Shown here: positions 35,201 through 46,614 of the stretch, piece by piece
How the letters are laid out: every line of letters begins with the position of its first letter
Numbering within the stretch: the first letter of the stretch is position 1
Source: Dipylidium caninum
Taxonomy: Eukaryota > Platyhelminthes > Cestoda > Cyclophyllidea > Dipylidiidae
Length of the DNA stretch: 64,000 nucleotides
Reading direction: 5' to 3'
NCBI GenBank assembly: GCA_017562135.1
Contig: QEYB01000825.1
Span: 1 to 64,000 of the forward strand
The notes under the pieces: model-generated
Seen by the model: only the letters and a program-made list of their open reading frames with translations
The model's database searches: none
What the model was told of the DNA's origin: nothing
Position numbers and translations under genes: made by a program

Positions 35201-37669
35201 TGTTTTTTTTCCACGGACTTCCATATTTCTGCACTCATACTTTAAGTGGCACCAATAAACTGTACAGTTGTGGCCATCTCGTTCAAATGATGACACAGTC
35301 TGTATCGAGTCAAAGGTTTGCATTGCCAGTCCTACTCCTGGCCTAAACTCGCCTTACACCCCGCAAAAGTATCATTTGGCGTGTGTTTACATGTGTTTGT
35401 GGAGACGGAAGCGCTACGCATCTATTGTCGGTGTTCCTACACTAGTTTTATACTTAAGAGCACTCGTGTGTCCCTTGGCTTTTTCAACTTGTCGCACCGG
35501 ACAACTCAAGACGCAACACTCAGTCCATAAACAATGAGTTTATCTCTCCAAATCCTTAATAGAGACTAATTATCCATTGATAAGTTTCACAGAAAATACC
35601 ATGGATAGTGGAGCCGTCCAATTACTCTACTTAAGATGATGCTTTTGTGTATGCTCTGTTGATTGCCGTCCGGTTGTGTGTGTGAGTGCTGAATGCCCAG
35701 CAAACCTACCAACCCACTTCTATGAAAGTTCTTTGGTAAACACAGGAGATTGTTAACTGTGGCGTGTTCTTCTCGCTCTGGTCGTAGGGAGGCTTACTAC
35801 TGGCTGTGGCAAAACACACCACTGGACGCCAAGGTGATGTCGTGGTGGGACTACGGCTACCAGATAGCGGGGATGGCGAACCGCACTACCCTGGTAGACA
35901 ACAACACGTGGAATAATAGTCACATAGCCTTGGTGGGCAAGGCCATGTCCTCCAATGAGACAGCAGCCTTTCGGGTAAGTCTCCACATACACTTCCGTGC
36001 CTCCTTCTGCATTACCTGCGCTGACTGAGTCCTCCTCGCTCCCTGGGTAGTTAATGCACTCTCTGGACGTCGACTATGTGCTCATTATCTTCGGCGGAGT
36101 GAGCGGCTATTCCGGTGACGATATCAACAAATTCCTTTGGATGGTGCGCATCGCACAGGGCGAGCATCCAAAGGACATCCACGAGCAGGATTACTACACT
36201 TCTCAGGTATGTTGGTCTGCATCTCACTATGTTCTCAGTTGTCTTAATCTTTCTCATTTAACCCTCTTCCTCTGTGGTATTCTTTCCTGTTCCTATCTTC
36301 TAAATCCGTTAAAGTTCTCCTCTCTATCGACAATTGATGTTTAGTTTGGGGAGAAAACTCCCTTCTCTCTACACAATGCTACCATGTTGAAGCTCCTCAA
36401 CTCATAATTTGACATTCAACTTGCAATTATTGGTGTATATTTTATCACTGATCAGAATTGACAGTTGATGGGTCCATTTTTACGAAGGTGAGATGCTTCG
36501 TGATATTCTACTATTTTATGTTTTTATAAATTTTCGCTTTGAAATTTTATGATTAATGATTACTTTGGCGATTGGCTTGAAAACCAGTCAATATGCCTAT
36601 TTGCCACCACTTAATCAATAACAAATTGACAAAATTCGCGTGGCTTTCTCGTCGGATCGATCGCTGAGTCACTCTACTGCAGTTTCGATTATCGATACTA
36701 CCGCTTTTTTAAAAAACAATCAATCAGTTTTTCGCCTTAATGCTATTTATCCCTTAAATTTGTTGTTAGTTGCTAAATTCTACAATTTCTCTTGGCATTT
36801 AAAGACCACGCCGCCCGTCCTAATTTTGGTGAAAAGCGATGTCGGGATTCTCATGCGACAAATTTTGCTTTTGTAGTGTATGCAATTCTATCTGTTTTTG
36901 TTTTTATTTTGCCGAAAAGGCTAATCTTAATGTTCTTTTTAAATGCTTAATCTCTTTAGATTTAGGGAGGTTGTAGTAGTGCAGGATCCATTAGCTTTGC
37001 ATTCTGCAAAATGTTTCGAGTTTATTTAACTGGAATACTTCTCCAATTCCCAAAATGTGCATTTTAACTAGATTTTCAATAGGTTCCTATTTCCTCGAAT
37101 GATGCAATTTATTGAGTTGGCAGCGAAAGGTGTCACAAAATCTACGGAAACTAGTCATTATATTTAAATTAACGCCCTTTTGTAGTTTACACGGATAGAT
37201 ACAGGTAGGAAATAGGGCAAAAGTCGTCTGTGGTAGCAATCAACTTTAAGGTGCGTTGGGATCTCCCCTATTCCCGCGTTCCCGTCGCTTCTTGCAGGGC
37301 GAATACCGTGTTGATCACCAAGCACCAAAAACGATGACCAACTCCCTAATGTACAAAATGAGCTACTACCGCTTCGCAGAAATGAAAATGGACCCCCGCA
37401 TGCCAACAGGCTACGACAGGGCTCGCAATACGGAGATTGGAGTGAAAAACATTGAGTTAAAGCATCTAGAGGAAGCCTTCACATCGGAGCATTGGATTGT
37501 ACGTATCTTTAAGGTGAAAAAGCCTTCCAATCGTCTGCCTGTGGCAAGAGGACAAAGACGCCGACTCAGCTCGCGAAAAACCCCTTATGATAGACGCGGT
37601 ATCGTTGGATCTCGCGCGCGCATTATCAAGGGCGTTAGACCCTCTAACCTCTCTGCCTCGTTGCCGTGA
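29254..37669 (+). CDS. STT3B: STT3B-type oligosaccharyltransferase catalytic subunit
   Basis: Transfers the preassembled glycan to asparagine in N-X-S/T sites in the ER lumen. Nine exons: 29,254-29,557, 29,783-29,953, 30,901-31,275, 32,480-32,631, 33,008-33,440, 34,659-34,885, 35,788-35,974, 36,051-36,206 and 37,298-37,669. Visible motifs are the first luminal loop [16 protein letters not shown] with the acidic pair, [17 protein letters not shown], the [10 protein letters not shown] loop, and the [16 protein letters not shown] catalytic signature followed by [20 protein letters not shown]. These details and HPKDI are those of STT3B, not STT3A. Length is about 791 residues after removing one extra T in the run 31,186-31,190, which otherwise shifts the frame 18 codons before an in-frame stop; phase at both exon ends agrees with that correction. 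A second possible start is 29,275. The C-terminus is basic. Confidence 0.95.
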
Positions 37670-38421
37670 TGACACTCCCTCCCCCTTTTTCTCTTTGTTT
37701 TTACAGGTAACACAGCTTTTTGTTGCATGGTCGTATACCACCGATACGTAAGACGTCTTCTTTTTTAGGTGAATGTCGCTTTTTCGTCCGGATGTTTGCG
37801 TGGGTGTAGCCCCCTAGAAAAGCCACTGTTCCATGAATTACCCAGCAAACTGTTCCTTACTTGTTTCTATGGAAGAATATCTCATAAATTTTTTGCCTAA
37901 AAATCTTTTGTAATATCCCGTTTCTCTGTACGCCTTTGGTTTTGTGGGCATACGGTTGAGGTGTTTGTTTAACATCGCATCACGGGTTGGATACATCAAT
38001 GTCGATCTATTTACGGGTCCGGATACCAGAGTGCATTTTTGTGGGTGGACTACCTGCCCTTACCTCGGTTCAGGGAAAATTTATAGTTGCGCTACCATTT
38101 ATTCCAGAAGATTACTTATTTGGCCATACAATTTTTTATTAATATGTTAAACAGGTGATGTTATTTACAAACTTTCAATAGCAAATATAAAGAACAGTCT
38201 AAAGGAAGTATAATTACTTAGAAACACTGATTGTGGTAAAAAATAACCCTTCTTCGACTGCTTTACCACTGTATTAACGACCGACAAAAGGGTTGTTTTA
38301 ATCTCCCACGAATACAGGCTAACATTTACAGCGGTAGGTTTTTGGTAGTGTTAGTCGTGTTCATTGCGAAGTGTCTGCGATCACAATTTATTCATACACT
38401 TGCAATAATTCATTGTTGTAG

Positions 38422-41400
38422 GTGCAACCTTTTAAAATCAAATTCAACCTTCACTTTCGAGCTGGATTCTTCACAAGAAGATCTATTTGTGGATCACGCC
38501 AAGTCCCTGTGCTTTGATGCTCTTGGGAGTTCCCTGCTGGAAGTTGAACGCGGTGACGTTACTCCCCAGCGGCATTTATTTTCTCACTACTTTCCGTCCT
38601 CCGACCTTTTTATAGAAGTGTCTGTTTCTTTGAACTATGAGAACCAACCGTTGCATTTTTTGTATCATCTTAAATTAAGTAAATGCTCTACTGGGTATGA
38701 TTGCCTTCCTCACTAACTACTTTATAGCGTTTCTTGGAGAGTCCCCAAACTTCGTGAGGTTGATTTACCATCTTCTTTCCGTTGCCTGCTTCTTTCTACG
38801 AACATTGAAGCACCAAGTCCAAATGAGTATCCAGTGTGCGCCAAATTCTTAGAAACCTTACTGGTTTGACAACTCCGGAGGTACTTATTTTGGGCAATCC
38901 TGATAGTTCCGTTTTCGCGATATCCATTGGAAATTCGGAAATGAGGCGCATTTTACACTTCCCATTGCCTCATTCTATTTCGGCCATGACAATACTCTAT
39001 CATATTCCTTCAACTACTACTGATACAATTGATGGAGACATTGAACACTGTTTGGTTGTTGTTGCCTCTGGTGGGCTTCTGGCCGCTATCTATTTGGACG
39101 CTAATCAGTGAGTTTTCGATTTCCTAATTTCTTACATATCCAGATTTTAAAGATAAGTGTTTTCTACATGTAACTACCTAGTTTTTCTAGACTTTAGTTT
39201 CTCGCAAACTCCCAATCACCTCATCGGAACTAACTGGTTAAAACTAATCGGGTCATCAATTCAATGTGTTGTCTGTGTTTCCTTGCGTCATCCGATACGT
39301 ACTCCTACTACAATTAGTTTGTCGGCTCAAGAACGTCAAACGCCACGTGCCCGTTAATCTTGATATTTTATGTTTCATGAGCCCTTTCGTGGTTTTACTC
39401 AATAACCTCGAAGTTGTTACAAACTTTGTCCTTCTTAACGCTTAAGCTCTCAGCTTTTCATTGAGCCTTTTTTCTTAATCCTCTTTTAATTGTTTGTTAT
39501 AACTTGACTCTGTTGTATTTTTTACCAGGATTTGCATATTTGTATTATTTCGGTGATGCACCTGTGTTTTATCCATGAAGATTTAGTTCAATATTACTCA
39601 TTCTTTTCCATATATTAAGGCAACGCCAAATTGTATACTGCTCTCTCCCACCCAATTCTCCAACCAGTCACCACCTTACCTGCGCTGCTTTCGGCTCTTG
39701 GCTGCATGTCCTCGCAACCGACTCCGGTTGCCTGTTCTCCATCTTGTTTAGCCACACAGATAAGGCGCTAATCTGCACACCGGCAACTTATCCTCAAAAG
39801 CCCAAGCGTCATGTACCTCTTCAAGTTCTACATGACTCCACACTTGCACAGGAGAAGTTGACCGTAGATTTGAGCATTGGAAGGTCTGCTGAAGAACTGA
39901 GTCATGCGCTGAAGTGGAGGCGTCTTAATATTAGGGAACTAATCAGACTCCCAGGTTGGTGAAGCCAAATGAATTTGGCCTTTGTTGAATTTCTTCCGCC
40001 CAATAGAACGAAATTGATTCTGTTGACAATCCCGATATTGCAGCAATGTAGCTATTTTTAGAAACTTTACAAAACAACCTAACCTCTTGTCATTTTCGAA
40101 AATTTAAACATACGCCGCCCTTTCCCTCATTTTCTCACTTTATGCTGACACATGCTGGACTGCTCACTTGGCAGTCTTTTTTTATTCCGTTATTGTTGGT
40201 ACTTTAGGCTTGACATTTTATTTCCACTTTTGTGTGTTCTTGATGTGATGTGTTGTGTAAGACTGGCTCAGATCTTTTACTTATTTTTATCTCTTTTTTT
40301 AATTTATAAACCAAGTTTTGGCTATGTTCGGAATCGATGTTTCCACATTTAAGCGTTTACGTGATCTTCCCTGTGATCCTATTCCACTAATATTTCTTTC
40401 CATAATTGCATGGTAACTTGAGATTCGTGTAACAATATTAGTGGTAGCGCATTTTCATGTGAATCACCAGGTATTGGGGCGACGACCGTGTTAATTTGGA
40501 TGGATCTTAAAGTTTATCCTGCTTTAGATGGTCGAGTTGGTGCAGTGCACGCCGAAATTGGGGAGATGCTCGAACTGGCTGATTATATTTTCAAATACGA
40601 AGAAGAGGAGGAGGAAAAAATATCCACCTCAACAATTGAATGTGCTATGAACCTGCGAAATGACATTCTTTTCCATCATCTACATCAGGCCACTATTGAA
40701 AGGGTGTTCAGACATTCCTCTTTTGATCTACAAACGAGTGTCGAGTTACGAAGTTTACGATATCTTCCAGGATGCCCTAATTTTGGCCCTCAAAATCATA
40801 TATCATCCTTGGCTCTCGTTGTTGACATTTCTGTACCGGTGCGACAACTTCCGCATTTTTTATCATCGGTTTGCTTTCGCTTGAAGTCAGGTTTATTGTG
40901 CTATTTAAAGTCAAATTATTACTGATTTAGTTTTATTGCGTATTTTTTCTTAATCTTGGTCACTTTTTAAGTTGCATTGGTTCATCAACGCTTTACATAA
41001 TATTTTTAATTCAGCCTCGGCTTTCGAAAAGTACTTATACTTTTCTAGATTTTTCATTAATTATTTTGTGTAAACTAGGGCTACATATGCCTCAATCGCA
41101 AGTTTTCTGTTCTATTCCAGCCAAATGAAAAGAAAGTAGTGCTAATAATTACTCGGTTTCTTAGTCTCTTTGTCAAGGTGACGTCTATAATGTCTGATCT
41201 GAACCGATATAACTAACTTTTGAGACATATTTTTGCTTGCAACGGGACCTCACTTTTGCCTCGGTCTTTCTCTGACCTGAGTCAATCTTAACATGTTGTC
41301 AACTTTCCCTACCTTCCTCTAGCTCTCTGTCGACAACACCTCCTTTCCCCCATTCGGCGAACAGACTGACTTCAGGACCCTACCCCTGCCAGTACTCCTT

Positions 41401-42295
41401 CATCTCCTCCTTGGGGACCTGAACTCTCTCCGTTTATCCTTCGCTGCGCCGCTTTATCGCCTTCGCGATTCGTTAAACCTCGTCATTGAAGTTCGGCCAC
41501 TTGAAATTTCCACAAATCTTATTCACACCTACATTGAAAAGTGGGGCGACTCTAACCTCATTACCATTGATGACAATTGCATACGTCGAATCACCTGCCC
41601 TCTCCCTGTTGGCCTTTTCCATTCGGAGGGTCCGCTCAATGGGTCGGTCTCAGTATCCCTCGAAATTGACCTACCCACATGTCTGATATCTACTCCCCTA
41701 CGACGCCATCTCCACCGTCGCGTTATTACAGCTTTAGATTTGCTTCAACCTCAACCCCTCACTGCTCCCCTTTCTTCCAACTGCTTTGTATTGCCTGTTC
41801 GTGTCCCCAGATGCTCAGAACTGATGCCGAAATTCAGAGGTAGGGAAGCCTACACATGACCCTGTTGATTCGAGTAGATTTATTCAAGTCTCGTGGATTT
41901 CCTCAACAAAAAACCGGTTTCATAAGCTTCCGCCATCTCACTCTTCGTCCTGATGTGGAAATTCTCCTCGAAATTCAGGATTCGGGTTTTAAGATTACCT
42001 CCCCGAATTTCTCGACTGTGTGGCATCTCTATCAAACTTTTCAACACTTTATCAAGGAATTTATGGCTGGCAAACACGAGTCAATCAACGCGGACGACCT
42101 GCGGCGGGAGTTGGCAGTCTTGGAAGTGAGTCTTATAAAGTGCTTACCTCTCCTTGTTAGGGTCTCGAGTTGCAGCTGCGTGTGTGCGAAGAATCTTTTG
42201 AAGTACAGAGTCTCCTGGACGTCTATGCCTTTCTCCGAAATTGTAGAGCTTTTAGTCTGTTCACTTCGCTGCATAACGACAATAAAGGCGCTTGA
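38422..42295 (+). CDS. FAAP100-like Fanconi anaemia core-complex subunit (5' end not found)
   Basis: Exons that join in phase: 38,422-38,694, 38,728-39,107, 39,620-39,954, 40,471-40,838, 41,323-41,839, 41,878-42,125 and 42,161-42,295. In vertebrates FAAP100 pairs with FANCB as the dimeric scaffold of the Fanconi core ubiquitin ligase. Human FAAP100 patterns recur in order: propeller strands PEVLILGNPDSSVFAISIG, then ILHFPLPHSISAMTILYHI and HCLVVVASGGLLAAIYLDAN; a helical segment; a beta domain with RRITCPLPVGLFHSEGPLNG and NCFVLPVRVPRCSELM; and a helical C-terminus with LRVCEESFEVQSLLDVYAFL. About 750 residues against 881 in human. Exon 2 lacks one base (a T in 38,865-38,867), supported by both motif and phase arithmetic. 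A FANCB-type relative of the same fold is the alternative. The first exon starts in phase 2, so at least one upstream exon is missing. Confidence 0.6.
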
Positions 42296-42390
42296 ATAGA
42301 TGTCACTTCCCCCCTTATCTTTTTTTTCACTCACTGCTCTTTTCTCTGTTTGACACAATGATAGTTTTTTTTTCCCACCAACACTTACAG

Positions 42391-45300
42391 TTGAATGGAC
42401 GCGGCAAAGAGTAGGTTCTTGTGATTGGAAACCAGGTAGCTTTGTTGTAGATATTGAAATCACGGAGGTGAATGTGCCTCTTCTTTGCGAGACAGTGTGG
42501 AAGATTCAGGTGAGCCATCGCCTTTTGGAGAAGGTCAATGCAGAAATTTTGGAACTTCTGGAGGCGGTGCTGTCTACCGGTCCTCTCGATAGCGCCGGTA
42601 AGTCACTCCTACATGGTTAATACGTCATCCCGTAATCTTGTTCCTTAGTGAAAATGTAACACCGAGGAGGTTCCACGGGAAGATATCGTTGAAGTCACAG
42701 AATTTTCCTTATAAAGCGACGAATTCCTGTCCCGGGGCACTGAAGTACGATGCACAAGTGGCTTTTTGAGGATCCCCAGTTAATTCGCTCCCAATGAAGC
42801 TGAAAAGTTCATATTTTGCCCATATTTCGAGAGAGTTAGGTGGTTTGCCAATTTTGACCGATTGCTACTTTCTTGTCAGCCGAGCCTTAATTCCTGGCTG
42901 TTCTAACGAGCCGATAGTAAATCACTTAGTCCGCTTTCAACTGCTGCATCTTCTTTTTCGTAAATGCAATCCTCCTGGCCGACGCTCGGTTCTCACTGAC
43001 CTTCCCGTCGATCATTGTAGATTTGACTTCTTTCGCTGAGGCGAGCTACAAATCCTTTGGGGAGTCTTCCTCACAATGGCGACTTCTTTTTCTTCAGGTC
43101 TGTTAAACCCCTTTGTGTAGATGTTACCAAAAATTGTGAATTTCTCCTAGGTCGCACACTAATCCCTTTGTCCTGGCAGCGCACGCTTAACCCGGACAAA
43201 TGATTTGAGTGTTAAACTGGAATTCATTAGTTATTCGTTTGGAAACTCTGAAACGGGTGTAGGAACACAACGGGCATGATTTTTTTCCCATTTTCTTAAT
43301 ATACGGCATTTGCGCCAACGAGTAGACAAATCGTATACGCTTTTCGAAAATAAAGTCCACGCTTTTTTCAGTTAACCGATCCGAAGTCTTTTGTAATATC
43401 CGGTTGTCTATCACAACTTTTTTTCCTCTCTTACAAATAATTCGTAACTACGAAAAAGGTAATAATCTGTCGGCTGTTGAAATATCAAGTGAAGATGGTA
43501 GAAAAGCTAGTTTGTCATCACTATTTGGAGCTTTGTATGGTCGTCGTTCAGCGTTGTCATACAGTAATGTTGCGCCGCTTCGCTCCTGCTAAGTCTCTCC
43601 TCATGCATAACATCAACTTCCTTTACGGCGATGGGACTCCGCCCGTTTTAGCGTTTCGCCTGGTGATTGTAGGCAGAAAGGTAGGTATAATGGATGCTCA
43701 CTCCAACCATAATTCTCATTTTTTGATGAAATCTCGGCTTGGGGCTGTGTCCTGGCGGTGTATTCTTATCCACCCACTTTTCATCACAAGTGACGCTTCG
43801 CTGTAGAAACCGAAGCTGAGCGTGTAGCACGCAGGAAGCAACGAAGATGCCAACTTGTTCTTCCCTTTGATTATTTGCACTCGGTACATATGAGTCCAGT
43901 TTGTTTTTCTTCACTTATTTACCACAGCCCTAGCCGTATGTTTGGCCAAATCTTAGTTTAAGATCCAACCTCACGAATTCCGCAAGAGTCTTTAATTCCT
44001 CCGCGTTATCAACACATGAGGCGGTGGTCTCCCCCCCCCCCCCCCTTCCCCCCTCGGAGGCGCCTTGACGATACTCCAATTGCCAGAAGAGAATCTCCGC
44101 ATACAAACCGGGCGTTTTTTCATCAGTAGGTCCACCTTCCGACGCCGCGTTAGTGTTTCTCGAAGCTGGTTGAGTTGCACCATGGTTCATTGTGCACTCG
44201 CACAAGAAAAGTGGACGTAAATCGCGTTTTGTTTCCATCTGGTTTCGATGACAAATAAGATAAAGATGGCACATAAACACTAGAGCATCTCACCAAATGA
44301 CTAAGAAGGATGTCTTTAAACTTTTATAAATAAAAAATTGAGCGAATGTTACAATGTATTTCTCCCCAACGCAGTGTGGAACACAGACTAGGCATGAACG
44401 CCAGTTTTGTAGTTTCAACCCCATCAACTCGTAATTTCTCTTCCCTTTTAACGAAGTGGGCTTTAAATTACTCTTAGACAATTTCTCCCATTCTCTTCAC
44501 AGTGGGCAACGGTCCTTTTACTGGTGTCCTCAAGTCTACTTCCAGTAAAGATGCCCAAACTGGGTGACCAGTTCTTCGAATTGCTGAATGTCAAACTCCT
44601 TTCTCCTTCCCTTCTCAGATGTTGATAACCCTCCCCGGTAACGCGCTTCTCGCGCCGTTGCGAAGTCGACTGACTCCTTCAAGTGCTGCCATCATTGCCT
44701 TCAATGTACAGATTGTCTTGGCCCTCGTCTCCACCATTTCGGTCTGCTGCAAGGGTGGCACCGCGCTAATCTCTGGTAAGGCCTCTCTCTCCTCGATACC
44801 CCTGGGCATGCTCAACCGTCTGGGTTGAAGAAAAAAAAGACACTCTTAGGCTATATGTTAGTGTGACGGAGACCTCAGCTAATGCTGATTTTGTCATCTT
44901 AATAGAATATCCCCCCTTTACTTATTATTATTACTTATTTTTATTATTGTTACTTATTTTTATTCTCAAAAAAGTTTGGACTGATCACACCGCTTCACTG
45001 CACGTCATGGCGGGAGGTGGAGGAGAGCCGGACACGTTAACAGCCCTCAAAGTAAATTCGGATAAGCGAATCTACTTCGGTCTGGTTATGAAGTAAACCG
45101 GCTCGAAAAAAAATCGGAAAACTCTCTCAATGTTTATACCGAAAAAAACCAAAGTTGTCAGTCTCTAATTGTTAGTAAATATGCTATGTGTAGATCTCCT
45201 TCACGAACTCCTCGTCCAAATTTTCTCCACTACGTCTGAAGATGACAATACCGCCAGCTCCCCGCCTGACCTCGCTGCTCTACTTGACGACACTTTCTCC

Positions 45301-46245
45301 TCCTCCACCTCTTCCGCCCCAAACTCCCCCTCCACCCTCGTTGATCCAGTCGAATGGCGATTCTGTCAATTCCGTCACGCCCTCCTGTTCGCCCGCCAAC
45401 TCTCCACCGAGGATCCTCGCATCACGGCATTCTCCTACGCCCAGTGGTGGCGTTCGCAGTTCTCAGCTCGCCCCAACCAGGCTGGAGTTCTGGCCACACG
45501 TCGAAGCCTTCACTCCCTCGCCACACACCTGCTCCACCTTCTACCCCATGAAACGAGCGCAGTCCATCTGCACACGCAGTTGACCGCGGAGCCGCCTTTT
45601 TGGTTGGCTGCCAGTGATTCCGAGGAGAGCTGTTTTAAGACCTGGCGAGACTACATGGATGTGGGACGGGGCAGACTGGCCGAACTGAGGGTGTGTGTTC
45701 TGCCTGGCCGAACTTCTTATTGTCATTTTATTAAGTGCACTTGCGGTCTGGAAGCAGCGGAGTTTGTTAATTGCACTTCCCTCTTCATTTACTCCACAAA
45801 TTGAGGGGAAATTACATTTTTTTCCAGCGGAGTTATGTGTCTATCCCATTGTCTCTTTCCCGCCCAGATGGAGCAAAGTGGTGCATTGTCCAGGACAGAT
45901 ACGCGCCCTGCCCCGGTTTCGGCCGAATGGTCCATGGAGGTGGCAGCGGTAGTGGATGAGTTCGCCAAAGGCGTGTCGGAATCAACGGCGACCTCGGTAA
46001 CGCCGAAACTGCCGACTGCCATAGTGGAGATGCATCTTTTTCGAGGTCAGCATCTTCGCGATGTTGTGATCCCGATGCTGCGCTCACCGCCGCCCACCTT
46101 GCCGGCTGACCGACGCGCGGCGTGTGCAACCCTCGTACGCTGCATCGAAGCTCACCTTGGCGGTAGTGCACCGTCGGCCGAGAGACGACCGCGAAATGTG
46201 CGCTTCGGAAAGTGTGGTAGGAAAAATGTGAGAGTACGGAAATGA
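42391..46245 (+). CDS. FANCA-like Fanconi anaemia core-complex protein, short form
   Basis: FANCA is part of the AG20 module of the Fanconi core complex in DNA crosslink repair. Exons: 42,391-42,597, 43,021-43,097, about 43,459-43,680, 44,503-44,544, 44,619-44,775, 45,194-45,690 and 45,868-46,245. The first reads PLLCETVWKIQVSHRLLEKV, matching the FCQELWKIQSSLLLE segment of human FANCA. Exon 6 contains AFSYAQWWRSQF, LLHLLPHETSAVHLHTQL and DYMDVGRGRLAELR, matching the human FLSYADWFKASF, ELVPFESPRYLQVHIL and DYISLAKTRLADLK patterns in the same order. The last exon has TAIVEMHLFRGQHLRDVVIP, matching TVMEASIFRRPYYVSHFLP. The protein stops soon afterwards, so about 800 residues of the human C-terminal region are absent. 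Exons 1 and 2 contain no methionine and exon 1 starts in phase 1, so the true beginning lies upstream. The start of exon 3 uses a weak AAG acceptor. Confidence 0.68.
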
Positions 46246-46614
46246 TACGAACCACTTTTCAGTACACATAGCTTTTGTGTATTTTCGAGAGGGTAGGGCG
46301 TACGGGAGGAGACATCACTGCTTCGTGCAATGCAAGAAATGATAACAGCTTAGTTGGTCACAGGTGCGACGACTCCGTCTATGCATTATTTTCCCATTCC
46401 CGAGCGCTTAGGCCCTAAGAATGTTATCTTCGCCGGTGAGATATTTTCCATGGCACAAGTTCGGCCGCAGCTCCATTTCCATTCTTCAAGGGAATTTGCA
46501 ACCAGTCCCATCACCCTCCCGTGCGGTAAATAAATGGACCAGGTTTGGAAGAAACACTTTACACATTCAAAAGTCTGCAACCACAAACATACGAAAATAT
46601 ACACGGGTGATCCT

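Noticed and set aside
39620..39954. Resemblance of this exon to part of mediator subunit MED14 (PLQVLHD and ELSHALKWRRLNIRELI)
   Set aside because: The short likeness was not supported by neighbouring exons, which follow the order of FAAP100 instead. The order of MED14 segments would also be wrong.
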